From contig NZ_RCTF01000007.1 of the NCBI RefSeq assembly GCF_003667445.1, positions 124,001 to 188,000 of the forward strand: a stretch of 64,000 bases of DNA. Direction: 5' to 3'. The notes beneath the pieces are model-generated. The model was given only the letters and a program-made list of their open reading frames with translations, was not told the DNA's origin and did not search any database. Of this stretch, positions 1-9,659 are shown piece by piece; the first letter of the stretch is position 1, and the number at the start of each line of letters is the position of its first letter. Position numbers and translations under genes: made by a program. This DNA is from Xanthobacter tagetidis (GTDB lineage Bacteria > Pseudomonadota > Alphaproteobacteria > Rhizobiales > Xanthobacteraceae).

Positions 1-1
1 C

Positions 2-256
2 CGCGCTTTGAAGGACCAGGGGCCGCAGACCCCGGTGATCGAGGTGATGCAGGCGGACGTGCCGACCGTGGATGCGCGCGCCAAGCTCGACACCGCGCTG
101 AAGCTCATCACCGAGGCGCAGGCCCCGGCCGTGGGGGTGCTCGACGGCGCCGGACGGCTGGTCGGCCTGCTGACGCCCGAGAATGTGGGCGAGCTGATGA
201 TGATCCACGTGGCGCTCGGCGGCCGGCCGCACGCGCCGCGGCCCACCAGCGCCTGA
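2..256 (+). CDS. CBS-domain protein C-terminus (probable site-2 protease), partial
   Basis: The reading frame is open to the left edge of the window, so only the last ~84 residues are seen. They form a CBS-type segment: a beta strand and helix pattern, then AVGVLDGAGRLVGLLTPENVGELMM. This tail resembles the C-terminus of alphaproteobacterial M50 site-2 proteases that carry CBS domains. The metalloprotease part would lie outside the window, so the protease assignment is inferred from the tail alone. A stand-alone CBS protein is the alternative. Confidence 0.55.
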   Translation, partial: RALKDQGPQTPVIEVMQADVPTVDARAKLDTALKLITEAQAPAVGVLDGAGRLVGLLTPENVGELMMIHVALGGRPHAPRPTSA

Positions 257-286
257 CGGGCGGGGCACCGAACCCGGTCCTCGGCG

Positions 287-3193
287 TCAGGCCGGCACGC
301 CGGCGAGGGCGGCGAGGGCATCGACGTCGGCCGCGTCCCTCTGGTCCGGGCGCAGGAAGCGCTCGGCATAGACCTGCCAGATGCCGCTCCTGAGGAAATA
401 GCCGAACACCCGCGGGTCGAGGTGCCCCTCCTTGCACATGAATGCCATGATGCGCAGCGCCTCCGACAGGCGCTTGGCGGGCTTGTAGGGACGGTCGGCG
501 GCGGTCAGCGCCTCGAACACGTCGGCGAGCGCCATCACCCGCTCCTCGACCGACAGCGCGCTGGCGTCGAGCCGCCGCGGATAGCCGGCCCCGTCCATGC
601 GCTCGTGATGGGTGGCCGCGATCTCCGGCACGCGCGCAAGGTGCCCGGGCCAGGGCAGGCTCTTCAGCATGGCGTAGGTCTGCACCACATGGTCGTTCAC
701 CAGGAAGCGCTCCTCGTCGGTGAGCGTGCCGCGGCGGATCGAGAGGTTGTGCAGTTCGCCCCGATTCTCCCGGTGCGGCGGCAGGGCCATGTCGAAGCCG
801 TAGACATTGGCCGGATCGTCCCGGCGGACCGGCGGCAGACGGCCCGGCCACATGATGATGTCGGAGGGGCGGTCGGCGAGCAGCGTTTCCACCGCCGGAA
901 GGGGAGCGGCCGGCAGGCCGGCGACCCGCCGCTCCTCCTCGCGCGAGAGGCCGAGCCGGTCGTCGAAATGGCGCAGCCAGGTGCGCCCGGCGATGCGGGC
1001 GATCCGCGCCACCGCCTCGTCGGTCATGAACTCGCCGCCCATATTGGCGGAGGCGACGAAGGCGAAGTCGTCCCTCAGCGCCGCCTGCTCGGCGGCCAGC
1101 TCGGCCTCCGACAGCGCCCGGTCCGCGCCGGCGGCGAGGCGGGAAAGGTGGGCGATCTCGGCATCCCGCCACAGCACCTCGAACCGGGTGCGTACCTCGT
1201 GGATGCGGTTGTGGATCGCCTCCAGCTTGGTGGCCTTGTCGATCACGTGCTCGGGGCTCGTCACCTTGCCGCAATCGTGCAGCCAGGCGCCGAGATGGAA
1301 CGCGTAGCGCTCGTCCTCGCTCAGGCGGAAATCCTTGAACGGACCGTCGGTTTCCCGCGTCATCCGGTCGACGATCATGGTCGCCAGCTCCGGCACGCGC
1401 CGGCAATGGCCGCCGGTATAGGGGCTCTTGGCGTCCACCGCGTCGGCCACCAGGCGCACGAAGCCGTCGAGCAGCTTGCGCTGGGCCTCGATCAGCCGCC
1501 GCGTCTCGATGGCCGAGGAGAGCGCGCCGGACAGGCGCTCGGCGAAGGCGCGGAACTCCGCGCCATCATGCGGCACGTCCAGGGGATGCTCCAGTAGCAG
1601 CAGGCCGAGCGGCGCCGCCTGGCGGCTCGCGAGCGGCAGCAGAAGCTGGCCCATTTCCGCGGGCGGCGGAACGAGCGCGCCGCCGCCCGGCGCGAGCGCC
1701 GCCACGTCCAGGTGCTCGGGCAGCGGCGCGTCGGGCGCGCCGCGCCGGTCGGGCCTGGCCACCGCCGCCAGCTCCAGCCCGCGCTCCTGCGGATCGAGCA
1801 GATAGACCGCGCCGCGGGTGCAGGCGGTGGAGGCCACCGTCTGCTGCAGCACCTTCTCCAGCATGCTGTCGAGGCCCGGCTCCTTGCCGATGGTCTCGGT
1901 GGTGCCGAGGAAGTTCTGGATCGTGGTGCAGACCTCGCCGAGCACGTCCTCAAGCTGGCGGATCTCGCGGATCATCGATCCGCGCACCTCCGGCCGGCGG
2001 AAGTCGAAGCGGGAGAGCCGCTGCGCCTGCCTTGCGAGCACCGTCAGGTCGCGCCCCAGCCGGTGGCCCACCAGCCAGCCCAGCACCAGCAGCACCAAGG
2101 CGATGCCGGCCGTCAGCCAGGCCTGCCGGATGAGCCCCGCGCGGATGGCTGCCAGAAGGTCACTGTCGGGGGTGGCCATGAGCAGCTTCAGCTGGCCCAC
2201 CGGAAACGCTGCGAGCGGCATGGCGATGCCGAACCAGGGCTTGCCGTCCACGTCCAGGCTCACCGGCTGGTTGGGCCCCGCATTGGCCGCGCCGAGCGCG
2301 GTGAGGGCGGGAACGCCGAGCTCGGCGAGCCTGCTCAGCCGCACGCTGTCGCCGACCCGCCGATAGGCGCGCTCAAGATCGGTATAGGCGTAGGCGTTGC
2401 CGTCCGCGCCGACGATGGCGATCTCCGAATTGGGCGTCAGGCGCAGCGCCTTCAGCTCCTCCCCGAGGTCCGTGAGATCGACGTCGAGGCCAGCCACCGC
2501 CTGCCCGTCGCGCGAGGCGAGGCTCAGCGTGACGCCGATATTCTGCGTGGTGAAGAAAATGTAGGGCGCCGTGAGGCTCTCGCCCGGCGATTGGTCGGCG
2601 TCGATGTACCAGGGCCGCCGGCGCGGGTCGAAGCCGGTGTCGGGAATGGTGCGGGCCAGAAGCTGCCTGCGCTCGGCATTCAGGAAATGCCAGACGGTCC
2701 GCTTTCGGCCGCGCACATCGTGCTCGATACTCTGCACGAGATAGGCCGCATCCGAAGGAGCTTCGAGACTGGCGCGCACGGCGTCGGACCGCAGCGGCCG
2801 CACCAGGATGAACTCGCCGTTCGCATAGCCCACATAGGCCGCCGACAAAAATGGGATGCTCTCCAGGATCTGGACGAAGGTGCCGGCCCGCTCCAGCCGC
2901 TCGCCCGGGTCGAACGCGAACATGACCGGATCGCTGACGAGATAGTTCAGGCTCGCCGAGGCCGGCGCCATCAGGCGGCGCACCTTCTCGTCCACCAGCC
3001 GCCCCATGGCCTGGGTGCTTTCCTGCGCGGACTGGAGCAGCGCGGTGCGGGCCACGTGCCAGCCCTGCCACATGAGCAGGGCGCCAAGCGCGAGCATGGC
3101 GCCGACCACCACGACGGCGATGAGGGTGGGCAGCGGCCAGGTGATCCCGCCTCGCTGGCGGCGCGGAAGAATGGCGATCGGTGCGCGGTCCAT
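287..3193 (-). CDS. Membrane-anchored sensor with HD-GYP domain (probable c-di-GMP phosphodiesterase)
   Basis: A protein of about 968 residues. A first membrane helix spans roughly residues 19-43. A periplasmic double-Cache-like sensor follows, with YVGYANGEFILV and RPWYIDADQ characteristic of that fold. A second helix lies near 355-378, then a GAF-like region near 420-560. The C-terminal HD-GYP domain has HDCGK near residue 639 and HHERMDGAGYP near 864. These metal-binding and GYP signatures are intact, so c-di-GMP hydrolysis is plausible. The spacing between the HD and GYP motifs is longer than usual, implying an insertion. The frame is open for 52 codons further upstream, but the ATG at 3193 follows a GGAG Shine-Dalgarno sequence and leads directly to the signal anchor. 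It is convergent with the partial gene on its left. Confidence 0.85.
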   Translation of the reverse strand: MDRAPIAILPRRQRGGITWPLPTLIAVVVVGAMLALGALLMWQGWHVARTALLQSAQESTQAMGRLVDEKVRRLMAPASASLNYLVSDPVMFAFDPGERLERAGTFVQILESIPFLSAAYVGYANGEFILVRPLRSDAVRASLEAPSDAAYLVQSIEHDVRGRKRTVWHFLNAERRQLLARTIPDTGFDPRRRPWYIDADQSPGESLTAPYIFFTTQNIGVTLSLASRDGQAVAGLDVDLTDLGEELKALRLTPNSEIAIVGADGNAYAYTDLERAYRRVGDSVRLSRLAELGVPALTALGAANAGPNQPVSLDVDGKPWFGIAMPLAAFPVGQLKLLMATPDSDLLAAIRAGLIRQAWLTAGIALVLLVLGWLVGHRLGRDLTVLARQAQRLSRFDFRRPEVRGSMIREIRQLEDVLGEVCTTIQNFLGTTETIGKEPGLDSMLEKVLQQTVASTACTRGAVYLLDPQERGLELAAVARPDRRGAPDAPLPEHLDVAALAPGGGALVPPPAEMGQLLLPLASRQAAPLGLLLLEHPLDVPHDGAEFRAFAERLSGALSSAIETRRLIEAQRKLLDGFVRLVADAVDAKSPYTGGHCRRVPELATMIVDRMTRETDGPFKDFRLSEDERYAFHLGAWLHDCGKVTSPEHVIDKATKLEAIHNRIHEVRTRFEVLWRDAEIAHLSRLAAGADRALSEAELAAEQAALRDDFAFVASANMGGEFMTDEAVARIARIAGRTWLRHFDDRLGLSREEERRVAGLPAAPLPAVETLLADRPSDIIMWPGRLPPVRRDDPANVYGFDMALPPHRENRGELHNLSIRRGTLTDEERFLVNDHVVQTYAMLKSLPWPGHLARVPEIAATHHERMDGAGYPRRLDASALSVEERVMALADVFEALTAADRPYKPAKRLSEALRIMAFMCKEGHLDPRVFGYFLRSGIWQVYAERFLRPDQRDAADVDALAALAGVPA

Positions 3194-3410
3194 GGACGCT
3201 CCACCGGCCGGATTATTTCCGCCCCGCGCCGCGCGCGGCGCAGCAGGCAATGCTCGTGGGCGCGACGCTGCGCGAGCGCGCGCCCGCACCGCCCCTGCCG
3301 ACCGACGAAGCGGTGCCGTGATCCGATCCTGAAAGGGCCCGAGCGTCAATGCCTATGGCTGGCCGCACCGCGCCGGGGCGGTACCGGCGGGAGGGCCGCC
3401 GCCCGCCGCG

Positions 3411-4316
3411 CTATCCAGCCTTGGCCGCCAGAGCGCGCGCGGCCTTGGACGCCGAAGGCCGGCCCAGCGCGCCTGTGATCGCGCGGCCCGCCGCGGCGAG
3501 CCGGTCGAGGTCGACACCGGTTGCCACGCCGAGCCCGTCGAGCATGTAGACCAGGTCCTCGGTGGCGAGGTTGCCGGAGGCGCCCTTGGCATAGGGGCAG
3601 CCGCCGAGGCCGGCGACCGCGCTGTCGAGCGAGGCGATGCCGAGATCGAGGCAGGCGAGCACGTTGGCGAGCGCCTGGCCGTAGGTGTCGTGGAAGTGCA
3701 GCGCGGTGCGCTGGAGCCCGATCTGGTCGGCCACCGCCTTCGCCATGGCCTTCGCCTTGCCGGGCGTGCCGACGCCGATGGTGTCGCCGAGCGAGACCTC
3801 GTAGCAGCCCATGGCGACCAGCGCCTGCGACACCTCCACCACCTTCGCCACCGGCACCTCGCCCTGATAGGGACAGCCCAGCACGCAGCTCACATAGCCG
3901 CGCACGGCGACGCCGTTGGCGCGGGCGATGTCGAGCACGGGCACGAAGCGCTCCAGGCTTTCGGCGATGGTGCAGTTGATGTTCTTCTGGCTGAAAGCCT
4001 CCGAGGCGGCGGCGAACACGGCCACCTCCTCGATCCCCGCCGCCAGCGCCTGCTCCAAGCCCTTCAGATTGGGGGTCAGCACGCTGTAGCGCACGCCGGG
4101 CCGGCGCTTCAGCGCCGCCAGCACCTCGATGGTATCCGCCATCTGCGGCACCCATTTGGGCGACACGAACGAGCCCGCCTCGATGTCCTTGAGGCCGGCT
4201 TCGGCGAGGGCTTCGATAAGCGCCACCTTGGCCAGGAGCGGCACCGTCCCCGGCTCGTTCTGCAGCCCGTCGCGCGGGCCGACCTCGACGATGCGCACGG
4301 CGGCGGGGCTAGCCAT
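3411..4316 (-). CDS. liuE: Hydroxymethylglutaryl-CoA lyase
   Basis: A 301-residue TIM-barrel lyase that splits 3-hydroxy-3-methylglutaryl-CoA into acetyl-CoA and acetoacetate, the last step of leucine catabolism. Diagnostic segments are [11 protein letters not shown] near the N-terminus, [22 protein letters not shown] and [18 protein letters not shown]. The last contains the catalytic cysteine near residue 238. It is the final gene of the minus-strand operon. Its ATG shares one base with the upstream stop (TGATG), which indicates translational coupling. The same frame is open far upstream inside liuD, but that part is shadow. The order liuB-C-D-E matches the Pseudomonas liu cluster. Confidence 0.93.
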   Translation of the reverse strand: MASPAAVRIVEVGPRDGLQNEPGTVPLLAKVALIEALAEAGLKDIEAGSFVSPKWVPQMADTIEVLAALKRRPGVRYSVLTPNLKGLEQALAAGIEEVAVFAAASEAFSQKNINCTIAESLERFVPVLDIARANGVAVRGYVSCVLGCPYQGEVPVAKVVEVSQALVAMGCYEVSLGDTIGVGTPGKAKAMAKAVADQIGLQRTALHFHDTYGQALANVLACLDLGIASLDSAVAGLGGCPYAKGASGNLATEDLVYMLDGLGVATGVDLDRLAAAGRAITGALGRPSASKAARALAAKAG

Positions 4317-6328
4317 CACATATCCTCCAGAACCAGCAGCTCGGCGCCCTCGTCCACCAGGTCGCCCACGGCGAACTTGAGCGCCTTGACGCGGCCGTCG
4401 CGCGGGGCGGCGACGGTGTGCTCCATCTTCATGGCCTCCACCACCACCAGAGCGGCGCCCTTCGCCACCTCCTCGCCCTCGCTGACGGCGATGCGGATGA
4501 TGGTGCCCGGCATGGGCGCGACGAGGCGGCCGGCGGTGCCGGTGGCGGCCTGCGAGGCAAGGCGCGGGTCGACGAACTCGACGCCATATTCCCCGCCGCG
4601 CACGAACACCGTGAGATGGGCGCCCGAGCGCACCACGCGGGCGGACAGCGCGACCCCGTCGAGCCGGGCGCGGATGGCGCCCTCTCCGTTCGCCTCGCCT
4701 TCCACGGTCATGGGGCCGCCGGGCAGGTCCAGCACGAAGCCCGCCGGGCGGAAGTGCGCGCGCACCGCGATGCGCCGTTCCCGGTCGGCGAAGGTCAGGT
4801 CCACATGGGCGTCGCGGTTGAGCCGCCAGCCCGGCGCGCGGCCCCAGGGCGAGAACGGGTCTGCGCCGTCCACAGCCTCGGCCGACTGGCGCGCCTCCTC
4901 CTTCAGCACGAACAGGGCGGCGAGCGCCACCACGGCGTCGTCCACCGGCGCCGGAGGCGGCAGAAGGTCGGCCTGGTGGCGGGCGATGAAGGAGGTGTCG
5001 AGGTCGGCCGCCGCGAAGGCGGGATGGGAGGCGATGGCCTTCAGGAACGCGCGATTGGTGGACAGGCCCACCACCTCGGTCATGGCGAGCGCCGTCTCCA
5101 GCCGCGCGATCGCCTCGGCGCGGTCGGCGCCGGCGGCGATGATCTTGGCGATCATCGGATCGTAGTGCACCGAGACCGTATCGCCGGCGCGCACGCCGGT
5201 ATCCACCCGCGCGCCCGGCGCGGCGAACGGCAGGGCCAGATGCTCCAGCCGGCCCACCTGGGGCAGGAAGTCCTTCTGCGGGTCCTCGGCATAGAGCCGC
5301 ACCTCGATGGCGTGGCCCCTGAGCGGGATCTCGCCCTGGGAGAGCGGCAGCTTCTCGCCCTCGGCGACGCGGATCTGCCACTCGACCAGGTCCTGGCCGG
5401 TGATCGCCTCGGTCACCGGATGCTCCACCTGGAGGCGGGTGTTCATCTCCATGAAGTAGAAGCCGTCGCCCTCGGCGATGAATTCCACCGTGCCGGCGCC
5501 CACATAGCCGACCGCCTTGGCGGCCTCCACCGCGGCGCGGCCCATCTCGGCGCGGCGCTCTGCGGTCATGCCGGGGGCGGGGGCCTCCTCGACCACCTTC
5601 TGGTGGCGGCGCTGGATCGAGCAGTCGCGCTCGTAGAGATAGACGCCCTCGCCGTGGCTGTCGGCGAACACCTGCACCTCGATGTGGCGCGGGCGGGTGA
5701 GATACTTCTCGATCAGCACCCGGTCGTCGCCGAACGCGCTCTTCGCCTCGCGCTTGGCGGAGGCGAGGGCCTCAGTGAAGGCGGCCGCGGCCTCCACCAC
5801 CTTCATGCCCTTGCCGCCGCCGCCGGCGGACGCCTTGATGAGCACCGGATAGCCGATGCGCGCCGCTTCGCGGGCGAGCAGCGCCTCGTCCTGGTCCGCC
5901 CCGTGATAGCCCGGCACCAGCGGCACGCCGGCGGTCTCCATCAAAGCCTTGGCGGCGCTCTTCGAGCCCATGGCGCGGATCGCCGAGGCCGGCGGGCCGA
6001 CGAAGACGATGCCGGCTTTCTCGCAGGCCTCGGCGAAGTCGGCATTCTCCGACAGGAAGCCGTAGCCGGGATGGATCGCATCCGCCCCGCTGCGGCGCGC
6101 CGCCTCCAGGATGGCGTCGATCTTCAGGTAGCTCTCGCGCGCCGGCGCCGGGCCGATGGGATAGGCCTCGTCGGCCACCGCCACGTGCAGCGCATTGGCG
6201 TCGGCCTGCGAATAGACCGCGACGGTGCGCAGCCCCATGTTCTTCGCGGTGCGCATGACGCGCACGGCGATCTCGCCGCGGTTCGCCACCAGGAGGGTGC
6301 GGATGGGCCGATTGGCGGGCCTGTTCAT
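4316..6328 (-). CDS. liuD: Methylcrotonyl-CoA carboxylase biotin-containing (alpha) subunit
   Basis: A 670-residue acyl-CoA carboxylase alpha chain. Residues 1 to about 450 form the biotin carboxylase and ATP-grasp region: [38 protein letters not shown] and [16 protein letters not shown] are present. The C-terminus is a biotinyl domain with VVEAMKMEH, where the biotin-accepting lysine is about K634. Together with liuB it should carboxylate 3-methylcrotonyl-CoA. Propionyl- or geranyl-CoA specificity cannot be excluded from sequence alone, but liuC and liuE next door favour leucine or isovalerate breakdown. The start at 6328 overlaps the liuC stop by four bases (ATGA). Confidence 0.93.
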   Translation of the reverse strand: MNRPANRPIRTLLVANRGEIAVRVMRTAKNMGLRTVAVYSQADANALHVAVADEAYPIGPAPARESYLKIDAILEAARRSGADAIHPGYGFLSENADFAEACEKAGIVFVGPPASAIRAMGSKSAAKALMETAGVPLVPGYHGADQDEALLAREAARIGYPVLIKASAGGGGKGMKVVEAAAAFTEALASAKREAKSAFGDDRVLIEKYLTRPRHIEVQVFADSHGEGVYLYERDCSIQRRHQKVVEEAPAPGMTAERRAEMGRAAVEAAKAVGYVGAGTVEFIAEGDGFYFMEMNTRLQVEHPVTEAITGQDLVEWQIRVAEGEKLPLSQGEIPLRGHAIEVRLYAEDPQKDFLPQVGRLEHLALPFAAPGARVDTGVRAGDTVSVHYDPMIAKIIAAGADRAEAIARLETALAMTEVVGLSTNRAFLKAIASHPAFAAADLDTSFIARHQADLLPPPAPVDDAVVALAALFVLKEEARQSAEAVDGADPFSPWGRAPGWRLNRDAHVDLTFADRERRIAVRAHFRPAGFVLDLPGGPMTVEGEANGEGAIRARLDGVALSARVVRSGAHLTVFVRGGEYGVEFVDPRLASQAATGTAGRLVAPMPGTIIRIAVSEGEEVAKGAALVVVEAMKMEHTVAAPRDGRVKALKFAVGDLVDEGAELLVLEDM

Positions 6329-7101
6329 GGCGTTCCCCATTTGGGCTTGCGCTTCTCCAGGAAGGCGGCGATGCCCTCCCTCCCGTCGGCGCTGGCGCGC
6401 TGGGCGGCGATGCGCCGGGCGGTGTCCTGGACCATGGTGAGATCGACCGGCCCGTCGACGGCCGCGACCAGTTCCTTGACGGCGGCGATGGCGGCCGGGC
6501 TGCCGGCGCGCAGCGCCTTCAGGTGGCGCTCTATGGCGTCGTCCAGCTCCTCGGCGGGCACCACCTCGTGCACCAGACCGAGGTCGCGCGCGGTCTCGGC
6601 GGAGAAGCGCTCGGCAGTGAGAAAATAGCGCCGCGCCTGGCGCGCCCCCATGGCGCGCACCAGATAGGGGCTGATGACGGCTGGGATGATGCCGAGCCGC
6701 ACCTCGGTGATCGCGAATTCGCTGTCGCTCGCGCACACCGCGATGTCGCTGGCGGCGATGAGGCCGGTGGCACCGGCGAAGGCCAGGCCCTGGACGCGCA
6801 CCAGCGTCGGCTTCGGCGCGGTGTCGATGATGTACATGAGCCGGCCGAGCGCCATGGCGTCGGCGAGGTTCTCGTGGCGGGAATAGCCCGCCATGCGCTT
6901 CATCCAGTTGAGGTCGGCGCCGGCGCAGAAGTTCTTGCCGCTGGCGCGCAGCAGGATGGCGGTGACCGCCGGATCGTCGATCGCCCGCTCATAGGCGCGG
7001 GTCAGCGCGGCGATGAGCGCGTCGTCGAAGGCGTTGTGCACCTGCGGCCGGTCGAGGGTGATGACGGCGACGCCGTTCGCCACGGTGAAGAGAAGGCTCA
7101 T
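6325..7101 (-). CDS. liuC: Methylglutaconyl-CoA hydratase (enoyl-CoA hydratase family)
   Basis: A 258-residue crotonase-fold hydratase. It shows the oxyanion-hole segments KNFCAGADLNWMK and GLAFAGATGLIAASDIAV. The stretch EVRLGIIPAVISPYLVRAMG is typical of the AUH/LiuC branch and includes the catalytic glutamates. The role is hydration of 3-methylglutaconyl-CoA to HMG-CoA, between the carboxylase (liuB/liuD) and the lyase (liuE). The ATG at 7101 was chosen because the upstream in-frame extension reads through the palindromic repeat at 7165-7305 and is not crotonase-like. The gene is separated from liuB by about 230 bases, most of them repeat. Confidence 0.9.
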   Translation of the reverse strand: MSLLFTVANGVAVITLDRPQVHNAFDDALIAALTRAYERAIDDPAVTAILLRASGKNFCAGADLNWMKRMAGYSRHENLADAMALGRLMYIIDTAPKPTLVRVQGLAFAGATGLIAASDIAVCASDSEFAITEVRLGIIPAVISPYLVRAMGARQARRYFLTAERFSAETARDLGLVHEVVPAEELDDAIERHLKALRAGSPAAIAAVKELVAAVDGPVDLTMVQDTARRIAAQRASADGREGIAAFLEKRKPKWGTP

Positions 7102-7164
7102 GGGGTCCGCCTTTCGCGCCGGACGTGTCCCGGCCGACGGGAGCGCGGCGCCGCCGCGCGGGAG

Positions 7165-7305
7165 GAGAGCCGGGACCCAGCGCAAAAGTGCCGCCGAAGG
7201 CGGTCTTTGTGGGGACGACGGCAAACAGCGAAGCCTGCTGCGCAGGAGTCCTGCGCTGGACCCCGGCTCGGCGCTCCGGCTGCGCCGTCGCTTGGCCGGG
7301 GAACG
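7165..7305 (-). repeat. Composite palindromic repeat (copy inside the liu operon, inverted orientation)
   Basis: Read on the minus strand, this interval reproduces the order of elements in the copies at 22773-22952 and 23016-23205. It begins with a module starting cgttccccggcc and ending ccggggtccagcgca, followed by a variable centre. It then has the mini-hairpin gccttcggcgg and the start of a second module, cgctgggtcccggctctc. The outer part of the second module is missing. It lies between liuB and liuC, so it would be transcribed within the operon. Confidence 0.75.
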
Positions 7306-7333
7306 CGGGGCGCCGCACCGAGCGGGGCCGCCA

Positions 7334-8941
7334 TCACATGCGGAACACGCCGAAGCGTGTCTCCTTCTCGGGCGCGTTGAGCGCGGCGGAAAGGGCGAGG
7401 GCCAGCACCATGCGGGTGTCGGCGGGGTCGATGACACCGTCGTCCCACAGGCGGGCGGAGGAATAATAAGGGTGGCCCTGCACCTCGTACTGGTGGCGGA
7501 TGGGCGCCTTGAAGGCGTCCTCCTCCTCCGCCGGCCAGGCGCCGCCCTTGGCCTCGATGCCGTCGCGGCGCACCTGGGCGAGCACGTTGGCCGCCTGCTC
7601 GCCGCCCATCACCGAGATGCGCGCGTTGGGCCACATCCACAAAAAGCGCGGGTCGAAGGCGCGCCCGCACATGCCGTAGTTTCCGGCGCCGAAGGAATTG
7701 CCGATCACCACCGTGAACTTCGGCACGCTCGCGCACGAGACGGCGGTGACGAACTTCGCGCCGTCCTTGGCGATGCCGCCGGCCTCGTACTTCTTGCCCA
7801 CCATGAAGCCGGTGATGTTCTGCAGGAAGACGAGCGGGATGTTGCGCTGGCAGCACAGTTCGACGAAGTGCGCGCCCTTCTGCGCGCTCTCCGAGAACAG
7901 GATGCCGTTATTGGCGATGATGCCCACCGGATAGCCGAAGATGCGGGCAAAGCCGGTGACCAGCGTCTGCCCGTAGAGCGGCTTGAACTCGTCGAACTCC
8001 GATCCGTCGACGATGCGGGCGATGATCTGGCGCACGTCGAACGGCTGCTTCGGGTCGGCCGAGACGATGCCGTACATCTCCTTGGCGTCGTAGAGCGGGG
8101 CGCGCGGCTCGCGGATGTCGAGGGAGTGGGCCTTCGGGGAATTGAGGTCGGCGACGATCGAGCGGGCGATGCCCAAGGCGTGGGCGTCGTTCTCGGCCAT
8201 GTGGTCGGCGACGCCGGAGATGCGGGTGTGCACGTCCGCCCCGCCCAGTTCCTCGGCGGTCACCACCTCCCCGGTGGCGGCCTTCACCAAAGGCGGGCCG
8301 GCGAGGAAGATGGTGGCCTGATTCTTCACCATGATGGACTGGTCCGCCATGGCCGGCACATAGGCCCCGCCGGCGGTGCACGAGCCCATCACCACCGCGA
8401 TCTGCGGGATGCCCAGCGCCGACATGTTGGCCTGGTTGAAGAAGATGCGGCCGAAATGCTCGCGGTCGGGGAACACCTCGTCCTGGTTCGGCAGGTTGGC
8501 GCCGCCGGAATCGACGAGATAGAGGCAGGGCAGGTGGTTGTTCTGGGCGATGGTCTGGGCGCGAATGTGCTTCTTCACCGTCATGGGGAAGTAGGTGCCG
8601 CCCTTCACAGTCGCGTCGTTGGCGACGATCACGCACTCGCGGCCGGAGACGCGGCCGATGCCGGTGATGATGCCGGCAGCCGGCACCTCGCCGTCATACA
8701 TGCCGTAGGCCGCGAGCTGGCTCAGCTCCAGGAACGGCGAGCCGGTGTCGAGCAATGTGCGGATGCGGTCGCGCGGCAGGAGCTTGCCGCGCTTCAGGTG
8801 GCGCTCGCGGGCGACGGGGCCGCCGCCCTCTGCGGCACGCTCCACCTTTTCCCGCAAGTCGGCGACGCTCGCCTCGAGCGCCTCGCGGTTGCGCCGGAAC
8901 GTGTCGGAGCGGCGGTCGACCGCATCCTCGATGATGGCCAT
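7334..8941 (-). CDS. liuB: Methylcrotonyl-CoA carboxylase carboxyltransferase (beta) subunit
   Basis: A 535-residue carboxyltransferase of the acyl-CoA carboxylase beta family, the usual length for MccB. Recognisable segments are [65 protein letters not shown] and [15 protein letters not shown]. The [13 protein letters not shown] and GGANLPNQ signatures are typical of methylcrotonyl-CoA specific subunits. It is the first gene of the minus-strand liu cluster. The isovaleryl-CoA dehydrogenase (liuA) and regulator (liuR) that precede it in Pseudomonas are absent here; rnpB lies divergently upstream instead. Confidence 0.93.
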   Translation of the reverse strand: MAIIEDAVDRRSDTFRRNREALEASVADLREKVERAAEGGGPVARERHLKRGKLLPRDRIRTLLDTGSPFLELSQLAAYGMYDGEVPAAGIITGIGRVSGRECVIVANDATVKGGTYFPMTVKKHIRAQTIAQNNHLPCLYLVDSGGANLPNQDEVFPDREHFGRIFFNQANMSALGIPQIAVVMGSCTAGGAYVPAMADQSIMVKNQATIFLAGPPLVKAATGEVVTAEELGGADVHTRISGVADHMAENDAHALGIARSIVADLNSPKAHSLDIREPRAPLYDAKEMYGIVSADPKQPFDVRQIIARIVDGSEFDEFKPLYGQTLVTGFARIFGYPVGIIANNGILFSESAQKGAHFVELCCQRNIPLVFLQNITGFMVGKKYEAGGIAKDGAKFVTAVSCASVPKFTVVIGNSFGAGNYGMCGRAFDPRFLWMWPNARISVMGGEQAANVLAQVRRDGIEAKGGAWPAEEEDAFKAPIRHQYEVQGHPYYSSARLWDDGVIDPADTRMVLALALSAALNAPEKETRFGVFRM

Positions 8942-9146
8942 GAGCGTCCTCGCCCGGTTGGGAGGAGATGAGCCCGCTGGCGCGCGCCGTTGAGGCGGGC
9001 AGCGTGGCAGGGGCCGTCTCCTCCGATGCCGGTTTGCCCGGCTTGGAAACGATCGTACGTTTTTTTAACATCGGCGCAAGTGGGAAGACTGCGGCCTCGA
9101 GCGGGGTACACGAAAGTTCCGGGAGGGGCAAAGGGCGGCCGCGGAC

Positions 9147-9175
9147 TTGACGCGGCGCGTCGCCATCCCCATTGC
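9147..9175 (+). promoter_or_regulatory. Probable promoter of rnpB
   Basis: TTGACG at 9147-9152 matches an alphaproteobacterial -35 element. A 17-base spacer separates it from a weak -10 element, CATTGC, at 9170-9175. This spacing would start transcription at about 9182, which is where the P1 helix of the RNase P RNA begins. The -10 match is poor, so the call rests mainly on position. Confidence 0.4.
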
Positions 9176-9181
9176 TGCGCG

Positions 9182-9552
9182 ACACCAGCCGGCCGGGCGG
9201 CCGCGGCATCTCGATGTCGAGGAAAGTCCGGGCTCCACGGAGACACGGTGCCGGATAACGTCCGGCGGGGGCGACCCCAGGGAAAGTGCCACAGAAATCA
9301 AACCACCCGTGCGTGCACGGGCCAGGGTGAAACGGTGGGGTAAAAGCCCACCGCGCGACCGGCAACGGAAGCGGCACGGCAAACCCCACCGGGAGCAAAG
9401 TCGAATAGGGACGGCACGGGAAACCAGCCCCGCCTCCGGGGTGCCGTCCGGGTTGACTGCCAGAGGCGCCGGGCAACCGGCGTCCCAGAGGAATGGCCGC
9501 CACGCGGGCGCAAGCCCGCCGTACAGAACCCGGCTTACAGGCCGGCTGGTGC
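9182..9552 (+). ncRNA. rnpB: RNase P RNA, bacterial class A
   Basis: This is the catalytic RNA that matures tRNA 5' ends. The conserved core is directly readable: GAGGAAAGTCCGGGCTCC near 9219, CCACAGAAATCAAACC near 9290, GGTGAAACGGTGGGGTAAA near 9327, GGGAGCAAAGTCGAATAGG near 9391, and the closing AGAACCCGGCTTAC near 9525. The P1 helix is perfect over 11 base pairs: accagccggcc at 9184-9194 pairs with ggccggctggt at 9540-9550. A length of about 370 nt suits the class. The exact ends are set from P1 and are approximate by a few bases. Confidence 0.95.
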
Positions 9553-9569
9553 TCCCTCGTTGCTCCACC

Positions 9570-9586
9570 CCGGCGCCCGGCGCCGG
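9570..9586 (+). terminator. GC hairpin after rnpB (possible terminator)
   Basis: A 7-bp stem ccggcgc/gcgccgg with a three-base loop lies 18 bases after the end of rnpB. No T-run follows, so it is at best a weak or factor-assisted terminator. Confidence 0.3.
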
Positions 9587-9611
9587 ATGCAGCGTGGCTT
9601 GGCAGCAACTT

Positions 9612-9640
9612 TTGATTGTGATTTAAATTTATACAATCAA
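9612..9640 (+). promoter_or_regulatory. AT-rich inverted repeat upstream of the patatin-like gene
   Basis: ttgattgt at 9612-9619 and acaatcaa at 9633-9640 are perfect 8-bp inverted arms around a 13-base AT-rich centre containing atttaaattt. The site lies 20 bases before the ATG of the patatin-like gene, in otherwise very GC-rich DNA. It could be an operator, or a promoter -10 region with a regulator site. The function is inferred. Confidence 0.4.
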
Positions 9641-9659
9641 TTGTGCCGGGGGCGGTCCC

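Noticed and set aside
1712-3478. 588-codon plus-strand frame antisense to the HD-GYP gene
   Set aside because: The minus strand carries clear Cache and HD-GYP motifs; this frame has none.
4418-6628. 736-codon plus-strand frame antisense to liuD and liuC
   Set aside because: A codon-position shadow in high-GC DNA; it is His/Gly/Arg-rich with no domain.
9065-9626. Open frames on both strands over 9065-9626
   Set aside because: They overlap rnpB. Such frames are a known source of false protein calls; the RNA secondary-structure evidence is decisive.
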